DNA from: Nocardioides daejeonensis | GTDB taxonomy: Bacteria; Actinomycetota; Actinomycetes; Propionibacteriales; Nocardioidaceae | NCBI RefSeq assembly: GCF_003194585.1 | Contig: NZ_QHKZ01000004.1 | Coordinates: 434,001-498,000 of the forward strand | Direction of reading: 5' to 3' | Length of the DNA: 64,000 bases | Shown here: one piece after another, positions 14,782 to 23,901 of the stretch | Layout of the letters: the number at the start of each line of letters is the position of its first letter | Position numbering within the stretch: the stretch's first letter is position 1 | Position numbers and translations under genes: made by a program | The notes under the pieces: model-generated | The model's database searches: none | What the model was told of the DNA's origin: nothing | The model's input: only the letters and a program-made list of their open reading frames with translations

Positions 14782-15504
14782 ATGAGCGCTGACCCGATGG
14801 CCACCCTCGCGAGCCTCGAGGGAGTCCCGTCGGCGTACGCCGCCACGCGGGACGGGGTCGATGTGCTGCTCCGCGACCGCGGGCTGCGCAAGACGCCGCC
14901 GGCATTCACCACCGAGTCGCTGCTGCGCGGCGCAGCGGCAAGCGCCGTGCTCGAGGGCTCCACTGCCGCGGTGGAGCAGATCCGCGCCGGCGAGGGCGAC
15001 GAGGTCGCGACTGCCGCCGTCCGGCTGTCGACGGAGGTGCTCGCGCAGGTGCCGACCCTGCGCCAGGCGCCACTTCAGGCGCTGGCCCGGCTGCACTCGA
15101 CCGTGGCCGCAGGCACCCTGCCGCTCGCCGACCTGGGCCGACCGCGCGATGCCGACTCCGCCGAGCGACTGCGGGTGCTGGCCGGCCGGCTCTCCGCGAC
15201 GACGACGGCCCCGGCCATGGTGGTCGCCGCCCTCGTCCACGCCGAGATCGCCACCGCCGCCCCCTTCGCCTCGCACAACGGCCTGGTCGCCCGCGCTGCC
15301 GAGCGCCTCGTCCTGGTCTCCCGCGGCGTCGACGAGAAGTCGCTGCTCGTCCCCGAGCAGGCGCATCTGCAGCTCCGCCCGCAGTACGAGTCCAACCTGC
15401 GCGCCTACGCCAGCGCCACCGGCATCAACGGCGTCCACTCCTGGCTTCTCTACGCTGCCGAGGCCTACGCGCTCGCCGGCGAGCTCTCGCCGCTCCGCGA
15501 CTGA
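14782..15504 (+). CDS. Fic-fold protein with degenerate active-site motif (Rv3662c-like)
   Basis: 240 mostly helical residues. The stretch VHAEIATAAPFASHNGLVARAAERLVL aligns with the Fic signature HPFxxGNGRxxR, but the Gly of GN is His, the first Arg is Leu, and the leading His is displaced. AMP-transfer by the usual mechanism is therefore doubtful. Position next to the HAD-IB phosphatase and close to the ssd-tad cluster matches the mycobacterial Rv3660c-Rv3662c order, which supports orthology. Its cellular role is unknown. Confidence 0.65.
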   Translation: MSADPMATLASLEGVPSAYAATRDGVDVLLRDRGLRKTPPAFTTESLLRGAAASAVLEGSTAAVEQIRAGEGDEVATAAVRLSTEVLAQVPTLRQAPLQALARLHSTVAAGTLPLADLGRPRDADSAERLRVLAGRLSATTTAPAMVVAALVHAEIATAAPFASHNGLVARAAERLVLVSRGVDEKSLLVPEQAHLQLRPQYESNLRAYASATGINGVHSWLLYAAEAYALAGELSPLRD

Positions 15505-15518
15505 CCCCTCCCGCCACA

Positions 15519-15594
15519 AGTTTCCCCGCCCGGGCGGGGAAGTTGTCACTTATAGGCCGTAGCTACGCACACCAAGCGAACAAAAAGGTGACAC
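15519..15594 (+). repeat. dispersed palindromic element, copy 1
   Basis: A 20-nt perfect palindrome (15522-15541, TTCCCCGCCC with its complement) is followed by TGTCAC, the conserved core GCCGTAGCTACGCACACC, and GTGACA. The same order occurs at 48925 and, inverted, at 55341. It starts 15 nt after the Fic-like gene, so it may end that transcript. The rest of the 390-bp gap holds a hairpin at 15632 and no recognisable gene. Confidence 0.8.
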
Positions 15595-15631
15595 AGTCCG
15601 GGTCGGGGATCTGCAAGAGGCCGGAAATGCA

Positions 15632-15661
15632 AGCGGCACCCGGACGGATCCGGGTGCCGCT
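15632..15661. terminator. strong hairpin, 13-bp stem
   Basis: Stem AGCGGCACCCGGA with its exact complement around the loop CGGA. No T-tract follows. It could end the Fic-like transcript or the convergent HAD transcript, or belong to a small RNA. Confidence 0.5.
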
Positions 15662-15896
15662 GCTGACACATGAGCCTGGCTACCAGGCGTGCAACTCTCA
15701 ATTGCTGCCCCGGGATGTACCCGAGGAATTCAGCGCCCTGTCAGAAGGGTGGATCGCCGCGTGGGTACCTGGCCCATGTGTACGTCTATGGAGTTCGATG
15801 AGCCATGTCTACGCCTCTTTCGGGGGCGATTCAAGACCTCGATTTCCGTGCCGATCCATGGTCTAGTGGTCGGTTGGGGGCCGTTTGCGGGACGGG

Positions 15897-16682
15897 TCAG
15901 ATCAGCCGCTTCTTCCGCTGCTTCCACAGCAGTACGCCGACACTCGCCGCGGCGCCGGTGACGGCCAGCGCCGCCAACGTAGGGCGAGCGGGCGGGAGCC
16001 GCCGCCGGTCGAGATTGACCGGCCGGTTGAAGACGAGCACCGGCCATCCGGAGGCGGCCGCGACCTTGCGCAGCTCCTTGTCCGGGTTCACCGCATGCGG
16101 GTGCCCGACCGCCTCGAGCATCGGCACGTCGGTGACGGAGTCGCTGTAGGCGTAGCAGCGGGCGAGGTCGTAGCCGCGCTCCTCGGCCAGCTCGCGGACG
16201 GCGTCGGCCTTCGCCTCGGCGTACGCGTAGTAGTCGATGTCGCCGGTGTAGCGCCCGTCCTCGATCCGCAACCGGGTCGCGACCACGTGATCGGCTCCCA
16301 GCATCGCGCCGATCGGCTCGACCACCTCGGAGCCGGAGGTCGAGACGATGATGACGTCGCGGCCCGCCAGGTGGTGCTCCTCGATGAGCTGGACGGCCTC
16401 GTCGTAGACGATCGGGTCGACGATGTGGTGGAGGGTCTCGGCGACGATCTCGCGCACCGTCGCGACATCCCAGCCGGCGGTCAGCTGCGACATGAACTGC
16501 CGCATCTTCTCCATCTGGTCGTGGTCGGCCCCGCCTACCAGGTAGACGAACTGCGCATAGGCGGAGCGCAGCACCGCGCGGCGCGAGATCAGGCCACCGG
16601 CCTGGAACGGCCGGCTGAACGCCAAGGCGCTCGACTTGGCGATGATCGTCTTGTCGAGGTCGAAGAACGCGGCAGTGCGCAT
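15897..16682 (-). CDS. HAD-IB family phosphatase with C-terminal membrane anchor (Rv3661-like)
   Basis: 261 residues. HAD motif I is FFDLDKTI with nucleophile Asp8 and Asp10; motif II is IIVSTSGS; motif III/IV is YAYSDSVTDVPML. The insert resembles SerB/HAD-IB enzymes, which dephosphorylate serine- or lysophosphatidate-like substrates. A C-terminal hydrophobic helix (LAALAVTGAAASVGVLLW) followed by a basic tail suggests a tail anchor. The conserved position beside the tad cluster suggests a link with pilus or envelope biology, as yet undefined. A TAGGGT box 6 nt upstream supports a leaderless start. Confidence 0.85.
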   Translation of the reverse strand: MRTAAFFDLDKTIIAKSSALAFSRPFQAGGLISRRAVLRSAYAQFVYLVGGADHDQMEKMRQFMSQLTAGWDVATVREIVAETLHHIVDPIVYDEAVQLIEEHHLAGRDVIIVSTSGSEVVEPIGAMLGADHVVATRLRIEDGRYTGDIDYYAYAEAKADAVRELAEERGYDLARCYAYSDSVTDVPMLEAVGHPHAVNPDKELRKVAAASGWPVLVFNRPVNLDRRRLPPARPTLAALAVTGAAASVGVLLWKQRKKRLI

Positions 16683-16688
16683 GACCTC

Positions 16689-16694
16689 ACCCTA
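16689..16694 (-). promoter_or_regulatory. -10 box (TAGGGT) of the HAD phosphatase gene
   Basis: It lies 6 nt from the ATG at 16682. Confidence 0.4.
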
Positions 16695-16768
16695 GAGCCA
16701 CCACCCGAGGAGCAGCCGCCGAGCGCCCGCCACGCGTGCCGTTGCGGGGAACCTGCACGAGGCTGCTG

Positions 16769-18103
16769 TCACCCGAACCAGACGAAGACCTCGTCGTAGT
16801 CGGACTCGTCGCCCGCGACCAGGTTGTCGGCGTAGGAGTGATAGGCGACGGCACGGCCGTTCCCGTTGATCGCGACGGCGTGGGTGCCGCTCATCTGCCG
16901 GCCGCCGGCGCCGTCCGGGCCCTGCGACACCCGCTGGATCAGTCCCGTCGCGGTGTCCAGGTGGAAGACGTCGGGCTGCCCCTCGGTGTCCCCGGACACG
17001 AGGTTGCTCGCCTCCGAGCCGAACGCGAGGTAGCGCCCGTTGCGCGACAGGCTCGGGAGGTAGGAGTCCGCATCGCCGTACGTCAGCCGCTCGATCTTCT
17101 TGGTGGCCAGCGACATCCGGAAGATCTCGCTGCGCGCATCCGCGCCGACGAGCGCCCGCGCGCAGGAGCTGAACGCGACGTACGTGCCGTTGCCGGAGAT
17201 GACCGGGCGGCCGGCGCTGGCCATCTCCTCGAAGGGCACGCACTGCGCGGTCCGCGGCTCGTGGTGGAAGCGGGTGGTGCGGCCCTTCGTCATGTCGCGC
17301 ACCCAGAGGCTCTCGCTGTTGCCGAAGGTGATCAGCCGGCCGTTGTCGGAGACGTCGCCGACCAGGAGTGGCCCGGCCACGTCCCGGTTGCTGCCGGGGC
17401 GAAGCGAGACCTGCTTGGTGACCCCGCGCCTGAGGTTGCGGACATAGACGTCCTCGTGGCGATCCCGGTCTCGGCGGCCGAGGGCGAGGAAGGTCTGGAA
17501 GGCGACGTGTCGCCCGTTCCCGGAGATGACCGGTGAGAAGGCGTTGCCCTTGCCGCGCACGCCCGAGGCGGACGTCGAGGCCAGCACCGTGCGGCTGCCG
17601 TGCATGTCACGCACCACCACGTCGAGTGCTCCCTTGCGGGTGCCCTTGGCGAGGTTCGTGGACCAGGTCGTGTACGCGACGTACCGGCCGTCGGAGCTGA
17701 TCGTGGGCTCGAAGCTGGCGTCGTTCCCAGCACGTCGGCCACGTCCGCTGACCAGCACGGTCACACCGTCGGCACGCGAACGCAGGTAGACGTCGTCGGT
17801 GCCGTTGCGGTCCCACGGCACCAGGGCGGCGGCGGTCGAGAAGACCACGTACTCGCCGGTCGCGGAGACCACCTGCGCGGTGCCGCTGATGTCGCTCTTG
17901 GTCTGCTCTGGCTGGGCGTCCGAGCCGTTCACCAGCGCCACCTGCTCGTTGTGGGGCGTCGCGGGCTCACCCGCATGGCTGTACGGCGCGGCGGCGGCGA
18001 GTGCGGCCAACGTCAGTGCGGCCGCACCACCGCCGAGGCGGAGCAAGGTGCCGGTGCGGTCGTGGGTGGTGCGCATCATCGGGGCGCGACTGAGCCGGTT
18101 CAT
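16769..18103 (-). CDS. secreted TolB/PD40-type beta-propeller protein
   Basis: 444 residues. The N-terminal signal peptide (LGGGAAALTLAALAAAAPYSHA) follows basic residues. At least six repeats of the PD40 type recur about every 50-60 residues, each like ISSDGRYVAYTT, ISGNGRHVAFQT, VSDNGRLITFGN, ISGNGTYVAFSS, LSRNGRYLAFGS and INGNGRAVAYHS. Such propellers are usually binding scaffolds rather than enzymes. GGAAGGA 7-13 nt upstream sets the ATG at 18103; an ATG at 18079 is a less likely alternative. It follows the MFS-glucosidase pair on the same strand after 109 bp without a gene. Confidence 0.8.
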   Translation of the reverse strand: MNRLSRAPMMRTTHDRTGTLLRLGGGAAALTLAALAAAAPYSHAGEPATPHNEQVALVNGSDAQPEQTKSDISGTAQVVSATGEYVVFSTAAALVPWDRNGTDDVYLRSRADGVTVLVSGRGRRAGNDASFEPTISSDGRYVAYTTWSTNLAKGTRKGALDVVVRDMHGSRTVLASTSASGVRGKGNAFSPVISGNGRHVAFQTFLALGRRDRDRHEDVYVRNLRRGVTKQVSLRPGSNRDVAGPLLVGDVSDNGRLITFGNSESLWVRDMTKGRTTRFHHEPRTAQCVPFEEMASAGRPVISGNGTYVAFSSCARALVGADARSEIFRMSLATKKIERLTYGDADSYLPSLSRNGRYLAFGSEASNLVSGDTEGQPDVFHLDTATGLIQRVSQGPDGAGGRQMSGTHAVAINGNGRAVAYHSYADNLVAGDESDYDEVFVWFG

Positions 18104-18212
18104 GGCGGGTCCTTCCGGGCCCGCGTCGGGGGCGGGCGGGTCATTCGTGGCGTGCGCCGTCGGCGTACGACGAGAAGACGCAGAACGACACGAACGGGTT
18201 GCATGCCCCGAA

Positions 18213-19457
18213 TCAGGCAAGGCTCCGGATCCGGACGACGAGCACGCTGCCGAGAGCACTGACCGCGGCGGCAACCAGATAGAGGGAGGAGTAGCCGAGG
18301 CCTGTCCCCAGGACGCCGGCCGCGACCACAGGTGCCAGCACCTGCGGCAGGGCGTTGGCGATGTTGATGACGCCGAGATCCTTGGCCCGGTCGGCGTCGG
18401 AGGGCAGCACCTGGGTGATCATGGCGAAGTCGACCGCTGTGTAGGCGCCGAAGCCGACCGCGAGGACCACCGCGCCGATGAGCGCCAACGCCCAGGTGTC
18501 GGCGTACGCGAGGAGGGCCAGCGCCGCCGCCGCGATCAGTCCGGACCAGATGACGAACGGCTTGCGCCGCCCGATCCGGTCCGACCAGTAGCCGCCGACG
18601 ATCGCGGTGAGGATCGTGACGACGCCATAGATCAGTGTCAGCCAGAAGACGCCCGACTCGGCCTCCTTGGAGGAGAGGCCGATGGCGTCCTTCAGGTAGT
18701 AGAGGAGATAGAGCAGGAGCAGCGCATTGCCCAGGTTCATCAGGAACCGGGTCAGCCACGCCCAGGCGAAGTCCGGGTGCTGACGCGGCGAGATCCAGAA
18801 GGAGCGCACGAACGTACGCCAGACGAACGGCGCCCGGTCGGCAGGGTCGAGCGCGAGGTCGCGGCTGTCGAGAAGGTACGGCAGCGAGGTCAGCACCAGT
18901 ACGCCGGCCACCGCGAGGTAGCCGGCCGCGATGCTGCCGGTGGCCGCGGCGAGACCGGAGCCTACGACCACGCCGAAGGTCTGCGCGATCGCCAGCCAGC
19001 CGCCCACCGCGCCGCGTTGGATCACCGGAACCTGGTCGGGCACGGTGGCGGTGATCGCAGCCAGCATCGCGTTCAGCGCCGCTTGCGCGAGGGCCCAGGC
19101 CAGCACCATCAGCCAGACCGTTTCGGCGATGGAGAGCAGCAGCATCGCGACCACGCCGCCGGCGAGCCCGCCGGCGACCCAGGGGAGGCGCCGTCCGACG
19201 CGCAGCGTGGTCCGGTCGGAGAACGCGCCCCACAGCGGATTGAGCACGGTCGAGACCAGCGCGCCGACGCCGGTCACCAGCGAGAGCACGCCCTCCTTGT
19301 GTTCGGGGCTGATCGCCTCGGCCTGTTGCGCCAGCAGCACCTGGATCGGCCCGAAGAACCCCGACCAGACACCGATGCTGATCAGCGACAGCCAGAGCAC
19401 CCAGAGCGGCGCGACCCGGGTGACGGGCCGAGCGGAGACCGGCGTCGAGTGGTTCAT
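18213..19457 (-). CDS. MFS transporter, partner of the GH1 glucosidase
   Basis: 414 residues, 12 hydrophobic helices. The A-loop motif LWGAFSDRTTLRVGRRLPWV after helix 2 and GGYWSDRIGRRKPFV in the middle are MFS/GPH-type signatures; the latter pattern is common in sugar or glycoside permeases. The ATG at 19457 overlaps the stop of the glucosidase gene (ATGA), so the two are co-translated. Uptake of a beta-glucoside for cleavage by the neighbouring enzyme is a reasonable inference. Confidence 0.85.
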   Translation of the reverse strand: MNHSTPVSARPVTRVAPLWVLWLSLISIGVWSGFFGPIQVLLAQQAEAISPEHKEGVLSLVTGVGALVSTVLNPLWGAFSDRTTLRVGRRLPWVAGGLAGGVVAMLLLSIAETVWLMVLAWALAQAALNAMLAAITATVPDQVPVIQRGAVGGWLAIAQTFGVVVGSGLAAATGSIAAGYLAVAGVLVLTSLPYLLDSRDLALDPADRAPFVWRTFVRSFWISPRQHPDFAWAWLTRFLMNLGNALLLLYLLYYLKDAIGLSSKEAESGVFWLTLIYGVVTILTAIVGGYWSDRIGRRKPFVIWSGLIAAAALALLAYADTWALALIGAVVLAVGFGAYTAVDFAMITQVLPSDADRAKDLGVINIANALPQVLAPVVAAGVLGTGLGYSSLYLVAAAVSALGSVLVVRIRSLA

Positions 19458-20767
19458 CGGGACCGCCGGTGCGCGGCGATCGTGTCGGCGTACCAATGGA
19501 AGCTGCTGCGCGGGGTGCGCACCTGCGTCGCGTAGTCGACGTGCACCAGGCCGAACCGCTGGGTGAACCCCTCGGCCCACTCCCAGTTGTCGGTGAGCGA
19601 CCACGTGTAGTAGCCGCGTACGTCGACACCCGCCTCGATCGCCGCGGCGATGGCGCCGAGATGCTGGTCGAGGTAGTCGATGCGGAAACGGTCGTCGATC
19701 GCCGACCAGCTGGTGCCGTTCTCGGTGATCAGCACCGGCGGCAGGTCCGGGTGCCGCTCCTTCAGCAGCACCAGGATCTCGCGCAGGCCGTCGGGCACCA
19801 CCGGCCAGCCGAACTCGCTGGTCGGATAGCCGGCCAGGTCGTAGTAGTCGAAGGGCAGCTCGGAGCCTTCGGTGGCGCGGCGCACTCCCATCGGGTTGTA
19901 GTGGTTGACGCCGTAGAAGTCGAGCGGCGCGGCGATGGCCTCGAGGTCGCCCGGTTCGATCGGCAGCAGGTCGCCGAACCCCTCGGGATAGGCCCCGGCG
20001 AGCATCGGCTCGGCGAAGAGCCGGTTCCACAGCACGTCCATCAGCTCGCCGGCTGCCACGTCGGGCTCCTCCGCCGATGCGGGCCAGATGGGCGCATGGT
20101 TGTTGGCGGTGCCGACGGACGCCGCGTCGCGTTGCCGGAGCTCCGCCACTGCCAGGCCGTGCGCCAGGTTGAGATGGTGGGCGACGGGGAGGGCGTCGAA
20201 GAGCAGCGCAGCACCGGGCGCGTGGGTGCTGAGTGCGTGGCCCAGCAGCGTCACCATGTTGGGCTCGTTGACCGGGATCCAGTGGGCCACCCGGTCGGCG
20301 AGCCGGTCGGCCATGAGTCCGGCGTACTCCGCGAACCGGTACGCCGTGTCCCGGTTCAGCCAGCCTCCTTCGTCCTGCAGGGCCTGAGGGAGATCCCAGT
20401 GGTAGAGGGTGAGCATCGGGGCGACGTCGTGGACGAGCAGGTCGTCGACCAGCCGGTCGTAGAAGTCGAGACCGGCGGCGTTGACGGGTCCGCGACCCGT
20501 GGGCTGGATCCGCGGCCAAGCGGTCGAGAACCGGTAGCCGTCGAGCCCGAGCTCGGCCATCAGCGCGATGTCCTCGCGGCTGCGGTGGTAGTGGTCGCAG
20601 GCGACGGCTGCGGTGCTGCCGTCGACGATCCGACCGGGCTCCGCGCTGAACGTGTCCCAGATGCTCGGCCCCTTGCCGTCCTCAGCGCTCGCGCCTTCGA
20701 TCTGGTGGGCGGCGCTGCTGGCACCGAAGCGGAACTCACGCGGAAGGGTCCATGACATGGCGGTCAT
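19454..20767 (-). CDS. GH1 beta-glucosidase
   Basis: 437 residues, the usual size for glycoside hydrolase family 1. N-terminal FRFGASSAAHQIEG is the family entry motif. The acid/base Glu168 is in WIPVNEPN and the nucleophile Glu349 in PVLITENGTS. Sugar-binding residues are in HQIEG, YHWDLP and WSLTDNWEWAEGF. It hydrolyses beta-glucosides by a retaining mechanism in the cytoplasm. The start could be 20767 or the in-frame ATG at 20758. It is the first gene of a pair with the MFS transporter. Confidence 0.92.
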   Translation of the reverse strand: MTAMSWTLPREFRFGASSAAHQIEGASAEDGKGPSIWDTFSAEPGRIVDGSTAAVACDHYHRSREDIALMAELGLDGYRFSTAWPRIQPTGRGPVNAAGLDFYDRLVDDLLVHDVAPMLTLYHWDLPQALQDEGGWLNRDTAYRFAEYAGLMADRLADRVAHWIPVNEPNMVTLLGHALSTHAPGAALLFDALPVAHHLNLAHGLAVAELRQRDAASVGTANNHAPIWPASAEEPDVAAGELMDVLWNRLFAEPMLAGAYPEGFGDLLPIEPGDLEAIAAPLDFYGVNHYNPMGVRRATEGSELPFDYYDLAGYPTSEFGWPVVPDGLREILVLLKERHPDLPPVLITENGTSWSAIDDRFRIDYLDQHLGAIAAAIEAGVDVRGYYTWSLTDNWEWAEGFTQRFGLVHVDYATQVRTPRSSFHWYADTIAAHRRSR

Positions 20768-20879
20768 TGTGCCGTCGTGTGGCCCTTAGTGGGGCCAGTT
20801 CCCTGGGGAGAACCCCCTTCGTCCACAGGAGCCTCGGTCGCGCTGGGCCCGCCCCGGGTAGGGCGGGAGGGTGACGGGT

Positions 20880-21917
20880 ATGGAGGCACCCCTGGTCATC
20901 ACCGGCGATCCGGAGCTCGGCGACGAGCTCGTCCGACTCTGTGCGGCGGCGGGGGTGGCACCCGTGGTCGCCTCTGATGCGACGCGTGCGCTCACGGGCT
21001 GGGGCGGGGCTTCCGTCGTGCTGGTCGGTCTCGATCTCGTCGAGGAGCTGGCCGCGGTCGCTCCGCCCCGGCGCCGGGCCGCCCACCTGCTCGCGCACGG
21101 CCCGGTGCCCGATCGTGCCTTCCGGCACGCCGTCTCCCTGGGGCTGGAGGACGTCGCCGAGCTGCCGCGCTCCGAGGAATGGCTGCTCGAGGTGCTGGCT
21201 GATGCCGCCGAGAGCGAGGTGCGCGCGGGGCGGGTGGTCGGACTGATCGGCGGTGCGGGCGGCACCGGCACCACCACCTTCGCCTGTGCGCTGGGCCTGA
21301 CTGCGGCACGCCGCTCGTCCACGGTGCTGCTCGACCTCGATGCCCAGGGTCCGGGCCTCGACGTCGTGCTCGGGATCGACGAGGTCAGCGGGCTCCAATG
21401 GGAGACGCTCGGGCAGACGACCGGTCGGCTCGCAGCTCGGTCCTTCCGGGAGGCGCTGCCCCGGCGCGACGGACTCGGAGTGGTGACCTGGGCGCAGGGC
21501 AAGCCCCGTGCTCTCGCGCCCTTCGCCGTACGAGAGACGCTGGCGGCGGCGGAGCGCGGGCACGATCTCGTGCTGCTCGACCTGCCCCGTCATCTCGACG
21601 GTGTGACCGACGAGATGACAGCGCGCTGCGACCGCCTCGTGGTGGTGGTCCGCGGCGACCTGCCGGGTCTCAGTAGCGCGACGCGCCTCGTGCACGGTCT
21701 GCGGGAGCGGGGGCCGGTCTCGTGCGTCCTCCGAGGCGGTGGTGAGGTCGACGACGTGCAGCGGCTGCTCGGGGTCCCGGTGCTGGCCCGGATACCGCAG
21801 CAGCGTGGGCTCACCGAGGAGATCGACCTCGGTCGGGGTCCGTTGCGCTCCCGTCGTTCGGGCCTCTCGCGCGCGGCTGCCGACGTCCTCGATCTGCTGA
21901 CCGGGCCGCGACCGTGA
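20880..21917 (+). CDS. ssd: Ssd/CpaE-like P-loop ATPase (septum site-determining protein family)
   Basis: 345 residues from the ATG at 20880, chosen because GGGAGG lies 9 nt upstream; a GTG at 20871 is directly adjacent to it. Residues about 1-110 form a receiver-like domain. The MinD-type ATPase follows: VVGLIGGAGGTGTTTFACALG (deviant P-loop, with Thr in place of the signature Lys in GTGTTT), VLLDLDAQGPGLDVVLGI, and LVLLDLPRHLD. Rv3660c-like Ssd and CpaE proteins localise pilus or division machinery. It heads the tad cluster with a GTGA overlap into tadA. Confidence 0.85.
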   Translation: MEAPLVITGDPELGDELVRLCAAAGVAPVVASDATRALTGWGGASVVLVGLDLVEELAAVAPPRRRAAHLLAHGPVPDRAFRHAVSLGLEDVAELPRSEEWLLEVLADAAESEVRAGRVVGLIGGAGGTGTTTFACALGLTAARRSSTVLLDLDAQGPGLDVVLGIDEVSGLQWETLGQTTGRLAARSFREALPRRDGLGVVTWAQGKPRALAPFAVRETLAAAERGHDLVLLDLPRHLDGVTDEMTARCDRLVVVVRGDLPGLSSATRLVHGLRERGPVSCVLRGGGEVDDVQRLLGVPVLARIPQQRGLTEEIDLGRGPLRSRRSGLSRAAADVLDLLTGPRP

Positions 21918-23074
21918 CCGAGCAGGTCGTCGCCGAGCTGGCCGCCCTGGTCCGCGACCGGCTTGCCCGGGGAGGGGAGGCGGTCACGCCGCACCTGGTG
22001 GCCGAGACGCTGCGCGCCGACGGGCGCCCGGTCGGCGATGCCACGGTGCTGGAGGTGCATCGGCGTGTGCAGGCAGAGGTCGTCGGTGCCGGGGCGCTGC
22101 AGGGACTGCTTGCGGAGCCCGGGGTGACCGACGTGCTGGTCAACGGCCCGGGCGCCGCGTGGATCGACCGGGGGCGTGGCCTGGAACGACGTTCGGTGGA
22201 GCTGGCGGACGACGCCGCGGTGCGACGGCTAGCGCAACGCCTGGCGGCGCTCGGTGGTCGCCGCCTCGACGACGCGACGCCGATGGTCGACGTACGCCTG
22301 CCGGACGGCACCCGCTGCCACGCGGTGCTGCACCCGGTCGCTCGCACAGGTACGACGATCTCCCTGCGGGTGCCCCGGCCGGCCGGATGGAGCATCGAGG
22401 CGCTGGCCGAGCACGGCGCGCTCGTGCCCGACGCGGTGGCGCTTGTGCGCCGGGTCGTGGCGGCACGGGCTGCCTTCCTCGTCTCCGGCGGCACCGGTGC
22501 CGGCAAGACCTCCCTGCTCTCCGCCATGTTGGCGGCGGTTGCGCCCGAGGAGCGCCTGGTGGTCGTGGAGGACTCCGGGGAGCTCGAGCCCCGTCATCCG
22601 CACGTGGTCGCGCTCGAGGCGCGGACCGCCAACATCGAGGGTGGGGGTGTGGTCAGCCTGCAGACGCTGGTGCGCCAGGCGCTGCGGATGCGACCCGACC
22701 GGGTGGTGGTCGGCGAGGTGCGTGGAGCGGAGGTGGTCGACCTCCTGGCAGCACTCAACACCGGTCACGAGGGCGGTTGTGGCACGGTGCACGCCAACTC
22801 CGCAGCGGCGGTGCCCGCGCGCCTCGAGGCGCTGGGTATGACTGCTGGACTGGGGCGGGAGGCGCTCCACAGCCAACTGGGCTCCGCACTCGATCTGGTG
22901 CTGCACGTGACGCGCGACCGGGGGACGGGCCGGCGCCGGCTTGCCGAGGTCGCGGTGCTGCGCAAGGACGGCGCGTTCGTCCACACCGAGACCGCGGTCC
23001 GGTTCGCGGCCGACGGACGGGTCGCCGAGGGCCCGGGGCTGGATCGGATGGCGGCACTGTTGGAGGCGAGGTGA
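21914..23074 (+). CDS. tadA: TadA/CpaF secretion ATPase
   Basis: 386 residues. Walker A is SGGTGAGKTS at 191-200, followed by VVVEDSGEL (Asp box), the arginine-rich VRQALRMRPDRVVVGEVRGAE (Walker B) and GHEGGCGTVHANS (His box). These are hallmarks of type II/IV secretion ATPases of the Tad branch. The N-terminal domain (1-160) includes LAEPGVTDVLVNGPGAAWID, typical of CpaF. It powers assembly of Flp-type pili at the membrane with TadB and TadC. The GTG start overlaps the ssd stop. Confidence 0.92.
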   Translation: MTEQVVAELAALVRDRLARGGEAVTPHLVAETLRADGRPVGDATVLEVHRRVQAEVVGAGALQGLLAEPGVTDVLVNGPGAAWIDRGRGLERRSVELADDAAVRRLAQRLAALGGRRLDDATPMVDVRLPDGTRCHAVLHPVARTGTTISLRVPRPAGWSIEALAEHGALVPDAVALVRRVVAARAAFLVSGGTGAGKTSLLSAMLAAVAPEERLVVVEDSGELEPRHPHVVALEARTANIEGGGVVSLQTLVRQALRMRPDRVVVGEVRGAEVVDLLAALNTGHEGGCGTVHANSAAAVPARLEALGMTAGLGREALHSQLGSALDLVLHVTRDRGTGRRRLAEVAVLRKDGAFVHTETAVRFAADGRVAEGPGLDRMAALLEAR

Positions 23075-23901
23075 TGGTGCTGGGTGCCGCGCCATCAATG
23101 CTTGAGGCCCTCGGGTGCGAAGGCACGGCGGATGGCGCGTGGTGCGTCGGTGTGGCGATTGCCGCGGTCGTGCTGGTGACGACGGCGCCCACGATCGCCT
23201 TCCGACGCCGCCGGGGGAGGTGGGCGGTGGTCGCCGGCGCGGTGGTCGTCCTGTGGATGGCGGCCACCGGTGCCGGAGCGCGGTTGATCGTGCCCGGAGT
23301 GGTGCTCAGCCTCCTCGTCCTGGTGGCGTGGCGATGGCGGGCGCGGGCCCGTCGAAGGCGTCGGGCGGTGGAGGTTGCCGCCCGGGTCCGCGAGTGCTGT
23401 GAGTCGCTCTCCGGCGAGTTGGCAGCAGGTCTTCCACCCGGACCGGCGTTGGAGGCGCCGCTGGCCGTCTGGGCGCCCTGGCGTCAGGTGACCGCCGCCC
23501 ATCGGGTCGGTGGTTCGGTGCCCGATGCGTTGCGCCAGCTCGCCTCCGCGCATCCGGGTGCCGGCGATCTCCGTCAGGTTGCGGCTGCCTGGGAGCTCAC
23601 CCAGCATGCGGGTGCTGCGCTTGCGGAGTCGTTGGCGGTCGTCGCCGGCGACATCGCGGAGAAGCAGGTCACCCGCGCACTGGTACGGACCGAGCTGGCC
23701 TCCGCTCGCTCGACGGCGCGGTTGGTGGTCGTCCTCCCGGTGCTCACGCTCGCCGTCGGCAGTGGCAACGGCAATCCGGTCGGTTGGCTGCTTGGGTCGC
23801 CGGGCGGATGGCTGTGCCTGGCTGCCGGAGGTGGGTTGGCGGTGGCCGGGCTCGGCTGGATCGAAGCCATCGCCACCGCTGTGGAACGGGAGTCGGGGTG
23901 A
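23074..23901 (+). CDS. tadB: TadB-like pilus assembly membrane protein
   Basis: 275 residues. Two N-terminal hydrophobic segments are followed by a cytoplasmic helical domain (VAARVRECCESLSGELAAGLPPGPAL; QVAAAWELTQHAGAALAESL) typical of T2SS F/TadB proteins, then two C-terminal membrane helices. It forms the platform with TadC. GGAGG at 23062 fits either the ATG at 23074 or the GTG at 23071 overlapping the tadA stop. Confidence 0.85.
   Translation: MVLGAAPSMLEALGCEGTADGAWCVGVAIAAVVLVTTAPTIAFRRRRGRWAVVAGAVVVLWMAATGAGARLIVPGVVLSLLVLVAWRWRARARRRRRAVEVAARVRECCESLSGELAAGLPPGPALEAPLAVWAPWRQVTAAHRVGGSVPDALRQLASAHPGAGDLRQVAAAWELTQHAGAALAESLAVVAGDIAEKQVTRALVRTELASARSTARLVVVLPVLTLAVGSGNGNPVGWLLGSPGGWLCLAAGGGLAVAGLGWIEAIATAVERESG

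Noticed and set aside
15600..15740. tRNA-like or RNase P-like RNA in the interval after the Fic-like gene
   Set aside because: No T-arm GTTCGA-type loop, no cloverleaf and no P RNA core could be found; only isolated hairpins.
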